In this document: piece after piece, positions 7,017 through 15,914 of the stretch
Layout of the letters: the number at the start of each line of letters is the position of its first letter
Numbering within the stretch: position 1 is the stretch's first letter
Origin: Deltaproteobacteria bacterium
Lineage (GTDB): Bacteria; Bdellovibrionota_C; UBA2361; OMII01
Length of the DNA: 44,861 bases
Reading direction: 5' to 3'
Assembly (NCBI GenBank): GCA_947488865.1
Contig: CANLCB010000006.1
Location: 1 to 44,861 of the forward strand
Notes under the pieces: generated by a model
The model's database searches: none
What the model saw: the letters and a program-made list of their open reading frames with translations, nothing else
Told to the model about the DNA's origin: nothing
Position numbers and translations under genes: made by a program

Positions 7017-9260
7017 CTAACTCGCAGTTTTTTTTGCGGCCCCAAGATTCACCTGAACCTGTTCCCGAGCCCGAACCACCGGAACGCAATACTGCGCTCG
7101 AGATTGCTCAATGGCTTCTGCGGAATAGTTGTTTTCAGCATCTGGATACATAAGATTCAGAGTCGAACCCGAAAATGATTCCTGCACCTCACCGTTGACA
7201 CTCATTTTGAGATAAAAGTTCCTCAGCGGCAGGTTCAACAGATCGGAGCTCCCAAAAACTGGCTGAAACTCCTGAGCGATAAGCCCAGCGTCGTCAGCTC
7301 CCACTCGAAAAGAAAGGAGATTGGCGACGTTGCCGAAAACCGTATTTTTGATTGACGCTGGCAACTGACCTAAGAATTGATGCGCGACGGTCAGACATAA
7401 ACGATACTTACGAGATTCACTCAAGATTTCTCCGAACGATTCGGTGGCAAAGTTTTGCATCTCATCCACATAGAGATAGAAGTCCTTACGATTCTCCATA
7501 GGGGTATCCGCTCGGGACATCGCGGCCTCGTACATTTTCCAAATGAGTAGAGAACCAAGGAGCGACGCGTTGTCGGCTCCTAACACACCTTTCGAAACCT
7601 TCAGAAGAACAATCTTACCGTTGTCCATGAAGTGCCGAAAATCAAAAAGATTCTCAGACTGCCCCAAGATGTTTCGCATCATTTCGGTGGACAGCAGTTC
7701 GTCGAGCCTATTCAGCAGCCGAGAGATAGGGCCGTCCTCGAATTCCTGTCGTCGCGCGACAAAATCACGCAACCAGAAACGTTTTACAGATTCGTCACTT
7801 GCTCGCCGCACGATATCAGTACGAAAGGCCTCGTCCGACAACATTCGACGGAGAGAGAGAATCGTAGACCCCGGCGCGCTGATCAAACCAAGCATCGCAT
7901 AGCGCAGGACATGGTCCATCTTTTCAGACCAGTCTGAACCAAACACTCGCTTAAAGGCATCAAGGAAGCTTAACGCCACGCGCACCTTCAACTCGGGATT
8001 AACGGGACTTACTGGATTAAAACTAGCTGGAAACGCGGTGTCTGACGGATCGAATATCACTACATCATTTAGTCGATGCTTCGGGATTAACCGCAAAATA
8101 TCATCAATCAAGTCTCCATGGGGATCTATGACCGCGCAGCCATGTCCTTTATTGATATCACTCTGCACCAGAAGCTGTAGCAAGCACGACTTCCCACTTC
8201 CAGACTTACCAAGAATGTAGAGATGTCGCCGCCTATCGAAACGACGAATACCAAACGGAATTTTGTGATCACGAAAATCAGAGAGCCCGAAGAAGGAGAT
8301 GTCGTTATCTCTCTTGTCCGCCGGCAGAGCTTTAGGTGGCGGAGACTTCTTCGCTAGTACATACGCGGTATTTGGCAACGCTCCCATGAGCGGAGGATGG
8401 AACAAGGTAGATAACTCCAAAGGCGACATCCGATACGGCTTGTCGAAACGACGTTGAGCCACCTTCTTGAGTGCGGCAGCTCCGGTCTCAAGCCTTCCCA
8501 TGACGAAGCGATTCTCATCTACTGTGTCGAAGGTTTTTACAGCGTCGGCCAACTTCCGTATATGCGCCGACAAACGGGTGTTGGCCTCCGCGCGAGCGCC
8601 CGCAGGCGCCTTATGAGGAAGATCGGTGAAAGCACTGATACGATAATTAGCCATGAGCATATGCCGCGAGCACTTCTCGCGAATCCTCTTCAAGCTCTCA
8701 AGGGGCAGACCTTTCTTAAGCCATGTCCGAGGTCGGAAAACATTAACCAACTTGTCCTTTGACCGGGCTTGGGCAAGCGAAAGGTGCAGCCATGGCGAAT
8801 CCTTCAACGGACGAACGATAAGCTGCAAAAGCATGTTATCTCCCTCCGGCAGCTCAGAGAGCGCGCTTATAATACCCGAGAGGGTCTCACCTTTTATTCG
8901 TGTAAAATTATTGATGGGATAGATATCAGGCCGCCACAATCGCATGTCGGTTGATACCCCGACAGTGCTGCTAGAGAACCGAGAGGTATAATCCTCAATT
9001 TCATGAATCTCACTGTCAGGCAACCATGCGTACAAGCCAGTCATTAAAAACTCAAGAATGTCGTCGGAGCCGGCAAAGCAGATAAAAATCATCTTACCGG
9101 TAGCGAATAACTCCATGGAGAATGGCTCCCACATGCTTTCGCAAATGTCGTCCAGTTGATGCTCCAAATTTCTTGGTGGATACAGATCCCACGTAACGTC
9201 ATATAACGCGCCAATATCGCTGACGGTTCTTCGCGGAATGTGGAGGCAGATAACTCGCAT
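7017..9260 (-). CDS. VirD4/HerA-like DNA-translocase-type ATPase, copy 1
   Basis: A 747-aa P-loop ATPase of the VirD4/TraD/HerA superfamily. A shared N-terminal domain (about 1-230, beginning MRVICLHIPRR) has no motif I can name. The ATPase core follows: Walker A GKSGSGKS near residue 350, the IDPHGDL block, Walker B LYVDEMQNF near 595, and a sensor-like VAHQFLGQLP. No transmembrane segment is evident, unlike conjugative VirD4. The track extends to 9305, but the paralog at 10460-12709 starts exactly at the matching Met, and TATAAT lies 7 nt upstream of it, so I start at 9260. No relaxase, VirB4 or pilus gene is nearby. Known relatives pump DNA or protein through a ring; the substrate here is unknown. 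Confidence 0.85.
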   Translation of the reverse strand: MRVICLHIPRRTVSDIGALYDVTWDLYPPRNLEHQLDDICESMWEPFSMELFATGKMIFICFAGSDDILEFLMTGLYAWLPDSEIHEIEDYTSRFSSSTVGVSTDMRLWRPDIYPINNFTRIKGETLSGIISALSELPEGDNMLLQLIVRPLKDSPWLHLSLAQARSKDKLVNVFRPRTWLKKGLPLESLKRIREKCSRHMLMANYRISAFTDLPHKAPAGARAEANTRLSAHIRKLADAVKTFDTVDENRFVMGRLETGAAALKKVAQRRFDKPYRMSPLELSTLFHPPLMGALPNTAYVLAKKSPPPKALPADKRDNDISFFGLSDFRDHKIPFGIRRFDRRRHLYILGKSGSGKSCLLQLLVQSDINKGHGCAVIDPHGDLIDDILRLIPKHRLNDVVIFDPSDTAFPASFNPVSPVNPELKVRVALSFLDAFKRVFGSDWSEKMDHVLRYAMLGLISAPGSTILSLRRMLSDEAFRTDIVRRASDESVKRFWLRDFVARRQEFEDGPISRLLNRLDELLSTEMMRNILGQSENLFDFRHFMDNGKIVLLKVSKGVLGADNASLLGSLLIWKMYEAAMSRADTPMENRKDFYLYVDEMQNFATESFGEILSESRKYRLCLTVAHQFLGQLPASIKNTVFGNVANLLSFRVGADDAGLIAQEFQPVFGSSDLLNLPLRNFYLKMSVNGEVQESFSGSTLNLMYPDAENNYSAEAIEQSRAQYCVPVVRAREQVQVNLGAAKKTAS

Positions 9261-9267
9261 AGCTGGT

Positions 9268-9273
9268 ATTATA
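9268..9273 (-). promoter_or_regulatory. Consensus -10 box 7 nt before ATPase copy 1 (leaderless)
   Basis: On the minus strand a perfect TATAAT is followed by ACCAGCT and the ATG. There is no Shine-Dalgarno. A convincing -35 is not visible (ACAGGT lies at 17-bp spacing). Confidence 0.6.
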
Positions 9274-9455
9274 CGCTTTAGGACAATTAACCTGTAGGCA
9301 AACAATAAGCCTATACTAGCCCGTTAGAGAGCCTTACTGAAGCACCGTAATAATTTAATATTGCTCGACAAACAGCCCCTCACACCCAAACTCTGAGCTA
9401 CTCCCCTCCTAATTGCTCTCAGGATGCCCCACAAGTGCGCTTAAACCACGCAGCT

Positions 9456-10430
9456 CTACGAAAAAAGCCCCCGCTCCACCGACGGCAGACGAGCGCCCAA
9501 TTGAGCCACCACACGCCCAGCAAGGGCAGCCGCAACTTCCGCAGACTCCCTCGCAGTGTAGTTGTTCGCAATCCCATACAGAAACGCCCCAGCAAAAGAG
9601 TCGCCCGCCCCTGTGGCATCGACCACATCAACCGGAGGTACCCGCAGCTTAAACTCCTCGCGCCCGTAGCGAATCAAAGATCCCTCTCGTCCAAGAGTCA
9701 TGACTACATTACCCGACAACTCCTGGAGATGGGCAAAAGCGCCATCCACGTCTCGGATCGCAGTCAGGGCGTCCGCCTCACTCTGATTAGCGAAGAGCAG
9801 ATCCGAACATCGAGCTAACTGAATAATTTCTTCCCTGAAGTGAATCGCCACGGCTCGAGATCCAACAGACAACGCTATTCGAGTCCCGGCGCTCCGAGCC
9901 TTTTTAACCACCGCTTCGAGCATATCCATTGTTCGAGGACCGTTGGTCGCAAGATATCCCTCTAGCAGCACCCACGCAGATCGTGAGATCATTTCGGAAT
10001 CTATATCCTCAGGCCCTATATCCTTAGATACTCCCAGAGAGGTACACATGGTTCGCTCACCATCAGGCGTAACGAACACGATGGAAACACCGGTCTTCCC
10101 CTCAGCGGATATCGTAGAGCTACGGACAATCCCTCGTTGGTCTAATTCCTCCCTAAACAATGCTCCGAAATCGTCCATCGCGGTTCGGCCGATGAACGCG
10201 CCTCTTCCTCCAATTTGGCTCACCAGATAGATGGAATTAGCTGCCGACCCTCCGGTGCCATGCCGAAGCCGGCATTCAGGCAACAACCCAAGGAGCTTCA
10301 GACAATCCTCATCATGTATAAGCCCCGAGGACCCTCGTTCAAGTCCGAGGCCAATAAAAGAATGTTCATCGAGACGCGCCTGTACGTCCACGAGCGCATG
10401 CCCAATTCCACACACTGAAAGAGCTTTCAT
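9456..10430 (-). CDS. PfkB-family sugar/nucleoside kinase, adenosine-kinase-like
   Basis: A 324-aa ribokinase-fold kinase. The N-terminal GIGHALVDV and the GTGGSAANSI motif resemble adenosine-kinase-type PfkB proteins that phosphorylate a nucleoside or sugar hydroxyl with ATP. The C-terminal DATGAGDSFAGAFLYG supplies the anion hole and catalytic Asp. The track ORF runs 45 codons further upstream, but AAGGAG sits 9 nt before the ATG at 10430 and the protein then begins at the usual family position, so I use that start. It lies 29 bp downstream of ATPase copy 2 on the same strand and is probably co-transcribed with it. Substrate cannot be read from the sequence; adenosine, another nucleoside or a sugar are possible. 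Confidence 0.88.
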   Translation of the reverse strand: MKALSVCGIGHALVDVQARLDEHSFIGLGLERGSSGLIHDEDCLKLLGLLPECRLRHGTGGSAANSIYLVSQIGGRGAFIGRTAMDDFGALFREELDQRGIVRSSTISAEGKTGVSIVFVTPDGERTMCTSLGVSKDIGPEDIDSEMISRSAWVLLEGYLATNGPRTMDMLEAVVKKARSAGTRIALSVGSRAVAIHFREEIIQLARCSDLLFANQSEADALTAIRDVDGAFAHLQELSGNVVMTLGREGSLIRYGREEFKLRVPPVDVVDATGAGDSFAGAFLYGIANNYTARESAEVAAALAGRVVAQLGARLPSVERGLFS

Positions 10431-10459
10431 GGCTTCAACTCCTTCCTCCCCGCCAGGCG

Positions 10460-12709
10460 CTATCTGCCGCCCATTATTCGAGGCGACATAATTTCCGACA
10501 GCGCGAGCTGTTCCTCTGCTTGGGCTAGAGGAATCGAGTACTTTGCGCGCGATTGCGCGATACATTCCTGTACAAGCGACTCCGTCGCACGCGGATACGC
10601 TACGTCCAATGTTCGACCTGAGAAAGCTTCCTGAACCTCGCCGTCGATACTCATCTTCACATAAAACTCTCGAAGAGGAAGATTCAACAAATCCTCCGCC
10701 CCAAAGCGCGGCTTAAATTCTCCTGAAACCGTAGCGGCATCTTCAGCTCCGACTCTAAAACACAAGAGATTCGCGATATTGCCAAAAACAGTTTCTTTCA
10801 CCCCGCTCGGCATCTGACTTAGGAACTGATTCGCGAACGTCAAACACAACCGATACTTTCGAGACTCGCTGAGAATTTCTCCGAATGAGCTGGTGGCGAA
10901 ATTTTGAAATTCGTCCACGTAAAAGTAGAAATCCTGCCGTTGCTCGACGGGAATGTCAGCTCGGGACATCGCGGCTTCGTAGATCTTCCAAATAATCAAC
11001 GAACCCAGAAGCGCCGCGTTCTCCGCGCCTAAAATTCCCTTTGACACCTTGAAAAGAACTATCTTACGCGAGTCAATGAACTCCCGGAAATCAAACGTGT
11101 TGGTCGGCTGGCCCAAAATATTCCGGATCATATCCGTCGCCAGCAGCTCATCAAGCCTGTTAAGTAGCTGCGAGATTGGACCTTCCTCGAATTCTTGCCG
11201 ACGAGCGACAAATTCCACTTCCCAAAATCGGCGCACGGCCTCATCGGGATTTCGTCGCACCACTTGCGACCTAAATTCATCATCTGAAAGCAAGCGACGA
11301 AGAGAAACGATGCTAGCCCCCGGAACATTCAACAATGCGATCACCGCGTAACGCAGCACGTGATCCATCTTTTCAGACCACGAGTCGCCAAAAACCTTCT
11401 TGAAAGTGTCAAGAAAGCCCAGGGTAACCCGCATTTTTTGATCCGGATTAATCGGGATCATCGGATTGAAACTTGGAGGATGCTTAACATCGGACGGATC
11501 AAAGATTACAACGTCCTTAAGTCTGTATTTCGGGATGAGACGTAAAACATCGTCCACGAGGTCGCCGTGAGGGTCAAGGATCGCGCAGCCAAACCCATTT
11601 TCGATATCACTCTTGGCGAGCAGCTGCAGAAGACATGACTTACCGTTACCGGATTTACCAAGCACATAAAGATGACGACGCCGATCAAATCGTCGGATAC
11701 CAAACTTCGTAGATTGGCTACGGTAACTAGTCTCTCCAAAGAAGCTTATTTGGGGATCCTCTTGAGTCGCGGGCAGCGTCGGTGGTGGCGGAGCCTTCTT
11801 GGAAAGCACCATTGCCGTGTTAGGCAATCCACCAAGAGTCGGCGGATTCCACAGAGTGGAAACCTCAAGAGTCGACAGTCGAAACGGTCTATCAAAGCTG
11901 CGCTCCTGAGCTTTTCGAAGCGGAGCCTTACCAAACTTAATTCGTCGATTTCCGAATTTATTCTCGTCAAACGCATTCAGAAACTTAACGGTATTGGCTA
12001 CATGACGGACGTTGGAAACAAGTCGCCCTTTAATCCGTGCCCGCTCAGGTGTTGAGGCCCTCTCTGGCACTTCGGTGAACGTAGTAATCCGGTAGTTAAC
12101 CTTGAAAAGGCGTGAAAGCGCCTTTTCATTCATGAGCTTCTGAGTATCGTTGAGAAGATCCTTTTTCAGCCAAGTCTTTGTCCGAAAGAGCTTCAGAAAC
12201 CGATCGTAATAACGGGTCAAAGCGAGGTTGAGGTGCAACAACGAGGTATCTTCAAGCGGTTTGACGATAATCTGAATGAGCATTCTATCGCCTTGTCCGA
12301 TGCGCGAGAGAGCGGCGAATACAGGCCACAACGTCGACCACACGAACACTTTGAAGGTTTGGATTGGATAGATGTCTGGCCACTCCAGGTACATATCGGT
12401 ACCAGCGATCATCGTACGCTCAGTTATTTCATGTGTGTAGTCCTCGATGGGATGACATTCCAAGTCAGGGTAGTAGCCGTACATCCCTGTCGTCAAAGTC
12501 TCTAAAGTTTTTTCGCCTCCCGCTATACAGGCGTAAATAGTCCCATCTTTAGCGTAGAACTCTAGAGAAAAGGGGGCACTCCCCGTCGCGCTCAACTCGT
12601 CCAGCTGCGTCATGAAGAAATTGGAATTCATCCACCCCCACTTGGTGGTGTAGAAAGCCGCACCGATCGAACTTGATTGCCTTGGCAGGTGTAAGCAGGA
12701 AACTCGCAT
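10460..12709 (-). CDS. VirD4/HerA-like DNA-translocase-type ATPase, copy 2
   Basis: A 749-aa paralog of the ATPase at 7017-9260, collinear along the whole length. The N-terminal domain (1-230, MRVSCLHLPRQ) is more divergent, while from FGIRRFDRRRHLYVLGKSGNGKS onward the two are very similar. Walker A is at 351-358, DPHGDL at about 378 and Walker B FYFYVDEF at about 593-600; an RRQEFEEGPISQLLNRLDELL block is shared. No membrane segment is seen. The ATG at 12709 has no Shine-Dalgarno. It is followed 29 bp later by the PfkB kinase and then by copy 1, so a duplication has been split by, or has bracketed, the kinase. The two may form a hetero-hexamer or act separately; that is inference. Confidence 0.85.
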   Translation of the reverse strand: MRVSCLHLPRQSSSIGAAFYTTKWGWMNSNFFMTQLDELSATGSAPFSLEFYAKDGTIYACIAGGEKTLETLTTGMYGYYPDLECHPIEDYTHEITERTMIAGTDMYLEWPDIYPIQTFKVFVWSTLWPVFAALSRIGQGDRMLIQIIVKPLEDTSLLHLNLALTRYYDRFLKLFRTKTWLKKDLLNDTQKLMNEKALSRLFKVNYRITTFTEVPERASTPERARIKGRLVSNVRHVANTVKFLNAFDENKFGNRRIKFGKAPLRKAQERSFDRPFRLSTLEVSTLWNPPTLGGLPNTAMVLSKKAPPPPTLPATQEDPQISFFGETSYRSQSTKFGIRRFDRRRHLYVLGKSGNGKSCLLQLLAKSDIENGFGCAILDPHGDLVDDVLRLIPKYRLKDVVIFDPSDVKHPPSFNPMIPINPDQKMRVTLGFLDTFKKVFGDSWSEKMDHVLRYAVIALLNVPGASIVSLRRLLSDDEFRSQVVRRNPDEAVRRFWEVEFVARRQEFEEGPISQLLNRLDELLATDMIRNILGQPTNTFDFREFIDSRKIVLFKVSKGILGAENAALLGSLIIWKIYEAAMSRADIPVEQRQDFYFYVDEFQNFATSSFGEILSESRKYRLCLTFANQFLSQMPSGVKETVFGNIANLLCFRVGAEDAATVSGEFKPRFGAEDLLNLPLREFYVKMSIDGEVQEAFSGRTLDVAYPRATESLVQECIAQSRAKYSIPLAQAEEQLALSEIMSPRIMGGR

Positions 12710-12933
12710 AAATGGAGGGACGCTAGACTATGCGCTCTATGGTACCCCATATTGCTCGCCTACTGAAGGGGGCTAAGTGCCTCAAATCCCTCCCCCAAGA
12801 ATCCTCTAACCACATGGTCAGCCCCTGATACTCAAACTACCTTTCCAACTACGAGAAACACCCATCCCCCAAATACGTTGACGGCTTAGAGCTGTTCAAG
12901 CACGATTGCCTCACCACCGAGCGAGGAAAAAAT

Positions 12934-13695
12934 ATGCGCACACCATCCTTAACGATAAAAATGATTGGAGTCGGGGAGGCTTTCGATCCTGCCCTGGGAA
13001 CCTGCTCATTCCTGGTGAAAGGAGGCCCTACTCTCCTGATCGACTGCGGCTACGGCACTCCGTTTTTCCTATTCCAGGAGCTCAGCAATGGAAACGAACT
13101 GGAGGCCGTGTACCTCACCCATTTTCATGCAGACCACTATTTCGGACTTCCTATCCTTCTTGGAGAGCTCGAAGACCTCGGAAGAACCTCTCCCTTAACT
13201 ATCCTCGGTCAAAAGGGTCTCGCAACCAAGGTCATCGACCTTTGCGAAATGGCCTATCCTGGAATGTTTAAGGCTCTGCCCTATCCTGTCATCTTTGAGG
13301 AATTTACCGACTCAACAAGCTTTCGGGACCTGACGCTTCGCACCGCACTGTCGTCGCACAGCGTTCCCAATTACGCCATCTCAGTGGAGCGAAACGGAGT
13401 AAAAGCAGGCTTCAGTGGAGACGGAGCGCTCACCCCAGCGTCTAAACAACTACTCAGTGAATGCTCCGTGGTATTGCATGAGTGTTTCGTTCCTCGAAAC
13501 GCATCCACTAACCACGCAGCGGCAGCCGATCTCTTCCAAGCTTTCCAAGACACGCCCGGTTCCATCAAGCGTTTATACCTTGTGCATCTACAAAAGGGCC
13601 TTCGAACCAAAGAATCGGCGAGCTTTCTACCAGCCGAGCCCCTTCCGTTTGAGGTCGCGATACCGAACCAGGGAGAGGTAATCAGCGTGGAATGA
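12934..13695 (+). CDS. MBL-fold metallo-hydrolase (RNase Z/PQQ-like family)
   Basis: A 253-aa metallo-beta-lactamase-fold protein. The zinc motif THFHADHYFG (HxHxDH) is present, preceded by the LIDCGYGTP strand. Further metal ligands are suggested by LSSHSVPNYA, FSGDGALTP (the Asp position) and HLQKG near the end. The arrangement resembles ribonuclease Z-like hydrolases, though the long exosite arm of tRNase Z is absent, so a small-molecule phosphodiesterase or arylsulfatase-like role is just as likely. GAGG lies 7 nt before the ATG. It is divergent from ATPase copy 2 (224-bp gap) and its last 14 bp overlap the end of the convergent IMPase-family gene. Confidence 0.85.
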   Translation: MRTPSLTIKMIGVGEAFDPALGTCSFLVKGGPTLLIDCGYGTPFFLFQELSNGNELEAVYLTHFHADHYFGLPILLGELEDLGRTSPLTILGQKGLATKVIDLCEMAYPGMFKALPYPVIFEEFTDSTSFRDLTLRTALSSHSVPNYAISVERNGVKAGFSGDGALTPASKQLLSECSVVLHECFVPRNASTNHAAAADLFQAFQDTPGSIKRLYLVHLQKGLRTKESASFLPAEPLPFEVAIPNQGEVISVE

Positions 13696-14569
13696 TTGTC
13701 GCCAACAAGCTTTCTTTATTTTCGGGACGACAGATTAAATAATCGCCATTAAGGCACCAATTACGGCGCTCTACGCCCAGATCAAAATCATCCGCATTCA
13801 GTGAGCGCCGCTCTTGGCCTGTGCGAATGTCGTACATCCTCACCCCCATCGTCTCTGCTATAGCGAGAGCTCCCGCGAAATCCCAGTAGCCAAAATCCAT
13901 CACAGTTCCGACACTTCTGCCGGCAGCGATATCAAGAATGTCCGTGACCAGACACCCGAACATACGCAAGCTTTCTTGCCCCTTGAAAGAATAGCGTTCG
14001 AAGAAAACATCCTGTGCTGTAAACACAGGGCGAGCTAATTCAGAATAACGCAACTCGACTTGGGCGCCCCCATTCAAATCAGAGACAAAGGATTTGCCGT
14101 TCAGCGTGAAATAAACCTTATTCAACGCGGGAAGCGCCACTACTCCGCCCTTCAGATGATGTCCGTCGTCACTCTTTTGGGTAATCCCGACCGACACTCC
14201 GTAAATGGGATACCCGAGGCTCAGATTCTGAGTTCCATCAACAGCGTCGACGACAACTCCGTAAGCCGAGTCGAAATAACGCTGATAGGCCACCTTATGT
14301 TTGGCAACGTCCTCGGAGAACGCCTCATTCGCGCTCTCCTCCCCCAAGAAGTGCGCGGGAGGAAATTGAGCGTGTGTAAATTTCTTTAGAGCGGAGTCGA
14401 TCCGATAATCGATTTCCGTCACCACACTGTTATCGCTTTTAATGGAAGCGGCAACGGCTCCTTTTTCCATTTGGACCGCCACCTCTCGGGCAAGCTGCTT
14501 AACTTGCTCTACAAGAGACAACTCGAACTGTTGTATTCGCCTATCAACACCCTGCTCTACACTCATCAT
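13682..14569 (-). CDS. Inositol monophosphatase family protein
   Basis: An IMPase/FBPase-fold Mg2+-dependent phosphatase. The metal-binding residues are all visible: FLGEES (Glu pair), VVDAVDGTQNLSLGYPIYGVSVG (the two Asp of D-x-x-D-G-T) and YWDFAGALAIAETMG (Asp of W-D-x-A). The usual Pro after the first Asp is Ala (DAVDGT for DPIDGT), and the last motif is less Gly-rich than in SuhB. Length (295 aa) is slightly above the usual 260. Two ATGs lie in tandem at 14569 and 14566 after an AGGAAG-like Shine-Dalgarno; the second has better spacing. The 3' end overlaps the convergent MBL gene by 14 bp. The substrate could be inositol phosphate, a sugar bisphosphate or PAP. Confidence 0.85.
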   Translation of the reverse strand: MMSVEQGVDRRIQQFELSLVEQVKQLAREVAVQMEKGAVAASIKSDNSVVTEIDYRIDSALKKFTHAQFPPAHFLGEESANEAFSEDVAKHKVAYQRYFDSAYGVVVDAVDGTQNLSLGYPIYGVSVGITQKSDDGHHLKGGVVALPALNKVYFTLNGKSFVSDLNGGAQVELRYSELARPVFTAQDVFFERYSFKGQESLRMFGCLVTDILDIAAGRSVGTVMDFGYWDFAGALAIAETMGVRMYDIRTGQERRSLNADDFDLGVERRNWCLNGDYLICRPENKESLLATIIPR

Positions 14570-14876
14570 GCTTCCTGCCTTATCAGACTCAGTGCTCGTT
14601 TTTGTATACGGTAAAGGAGAACGACCAAATACTCAAAAACCGAACCAGGATAGCAGCATCTCCTCTCCGTGTCATTTTCTGTCCACATGGGTCGTTTTCA
14701 GAAAAATCTCGTTCCTGCGCGCCCCCCAAAAAACACAATTCGAATACCTAAGTCACTGCACACAAAATCAACACCATACTGACGGTTAGAAATGTGTGAA
14801 AAAGCGCCCATCCCCTTACTCAAGAGCAAGAAGCATGGCACCATCGCCGCCATCGGAATAATTGGAGACAGAGCGA
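14570..14876. other. Divergent intergenic region
   Basis: About 300 bp between the IMPase-family gene (-) and the unknown gene at 14877 (+). I see no ORF with a ribosome-binding site and no strong hairpin. TATACA occurs on the minus strand upstream of the IMPase gene, with only weak -35 candidates (TTTGGT/TATTTG at 15-17 bp). The region probably holds both promoters. Confidence 0.5.
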
Positions 14877-15824
14877 ATGTCCACCCATCAGCAGTCAGGC
14901 ACGTCGAACAACGATAAAGACCCTACCGCGCCTGCTATCGTCGGTGAATTAGCTATCCCAGCGGAAGCGCTAGCGCAGGTACAGCCGTTTCACAGACTCT
15001 ATGACTACGACCCTCAGTCTGCCCACAAAGACATAACCCAAACCGTCTCTCACAACTTCGGGCTTTGGAGGGATGGATTCGCCGCTCGAGGTATTCACGG
15101 CATCCAAGTAGCAATCGAAGGTGCTATTCAATGCGGATTTTTCTCCGGGCCAAAGGAATCAGACAATCCGTCGCTACCCGAGCATCTCGGCTTTAAATTT
15201 TTCGAAGAGATTGACCTCTCGATACGAATCCCTAAGACAAACGTATACGGCACCGTCATATCTCCTCACGATGATACCGTAAAAGATGTTGTTCTCGAGG
15301 TTCTTCGCTCGACTCCCGGCGTCAAGGACGCGGCCTTCTCAGACAAGTTCGCAAAAAACGGGTGGGGACAAGAAGCTCCACTCTCACTTCACTACGCCTA
15401 CATGGAGGTCACCTGTTCAAAAACGGGGCGAAGCCGAATTATCGAGCTTGAGATCTGCACACAACGACTCGAGGAGACCTGTGAGGTTAGCGATCACTGG
15501 GCCAAACTTTTCTCTCCTGAGGAGCGTACTGCCCAAGCCGCCGCAAGAAACAAGGCGCGAAAAATGGGAGACGACGCCTACGACAACGTCAAATTTGTGC
15601 AAAACGAGCACGCAAAATTCCGGCTACTCTGCCTCTTCCTTCACACCGAGGGAACCGCTGATCAACCGGTTCCAACAAAGTTTATCAGGTCTTGCCTGCA
15701 AAGTTGGTATCTCTGGGCTCCAGATAAAGCACCGGGTAACGAAGCTCCTCAGTACGTTAAAAAATACTGGGAAAAAGCTCGGGAGCTGATTAAAGCTAGA
15801 TCAGATTACAAATTCGACGTTTAA
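14877..15824 (+). CDS. Unknown protein, possible distant RelA/SpoT-synthetase-like fold
   Basis: I do not firmly recognise this 315-aa protein. No signal peptide or membrane helix is seen; the first ~25 residues are polar. A block at about 110-210 faintly recalls the RelA/SpoT synthetase domain: EEIDLSIRI for DxxxxR, SLH (170-172) for the GYxSLH turn, IELEICTQ (189-196) for the EIQIRT strand with its Glu kept, and SDHW for AAHW. The Tyr of GYxSLH, the Arg of EIQIRT and a clear SRxK motif are missing, and the D-to-R spacing is one residue short. So it is either a degenerate relative or coincidence. The ORF track starts at TTG 14862; GGAG lies 9 nt before the ATG at 14877, which I prefer. It is a single gene, convergent with the 2H phosphoesterase. 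Confidence 0.75.
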   Translation: MSTHQQSGTSNNDKDPTAPAIVGELAIPAEALAQVQPFHRLYDYDPQSAHKDITQTVSHNFGLWRDGFAARGIHGIQVAIEGAIQCGFFSGPKESDNPSLPEHLGFKFFEEIDLSIRIPKTNVYGTVISPHDDTVKDVVLEVLRSTPGVKDAAFSDKFAKNGWGQEAPLSLHYAYMEVTCSKTGRSRIIELEICTQRLEETCEVSDHWAKLFSPEERTAQAAARNKARKMGDDAYDNVKFVQNEHAKFRLLCLFLHTEGTADQPVPTKFIRSCLQSWYLWAPDKAPGNEAPQYVKKYWEKARELIKARSDYKFDV

Positions 15825-15849
15825 AAGGTCGTAAATTACAGACGTTCTA

Positions 15850-15914
15850 CGATAGCTCACCTTAGGCCGATGATAGGCTCCCATCCCTTTTAGGGCTCAT
15901 CGCCTGGGCTATCG
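15850..15914. repeat. Nested inverted repeat between convergent genes
   Basis: An outer CGATAGC/GCTATCG stem encloses an inner CGATGA/TCATCG stem and a CCC-TTTTA-GGG tip. It sits between the ends of two convergent genes and overlaps the stop codon of the 2H gene. Without a T-tract it is not a classical terminator but could act as a bidirectional end signal. Confidence 0.5.

Noticed and set aside
9435-9818. 127-aa plus-strand ORF
   Set aside because: Antisense to the PfkB kinase C-terminus containing the GAGD motif.
7017-12709. Integrative conjugative element
   Set aside because: Despite VirD4-like ATPases there is no relaxase, integrase, attachment-site repeat or tRNA in or near the region.
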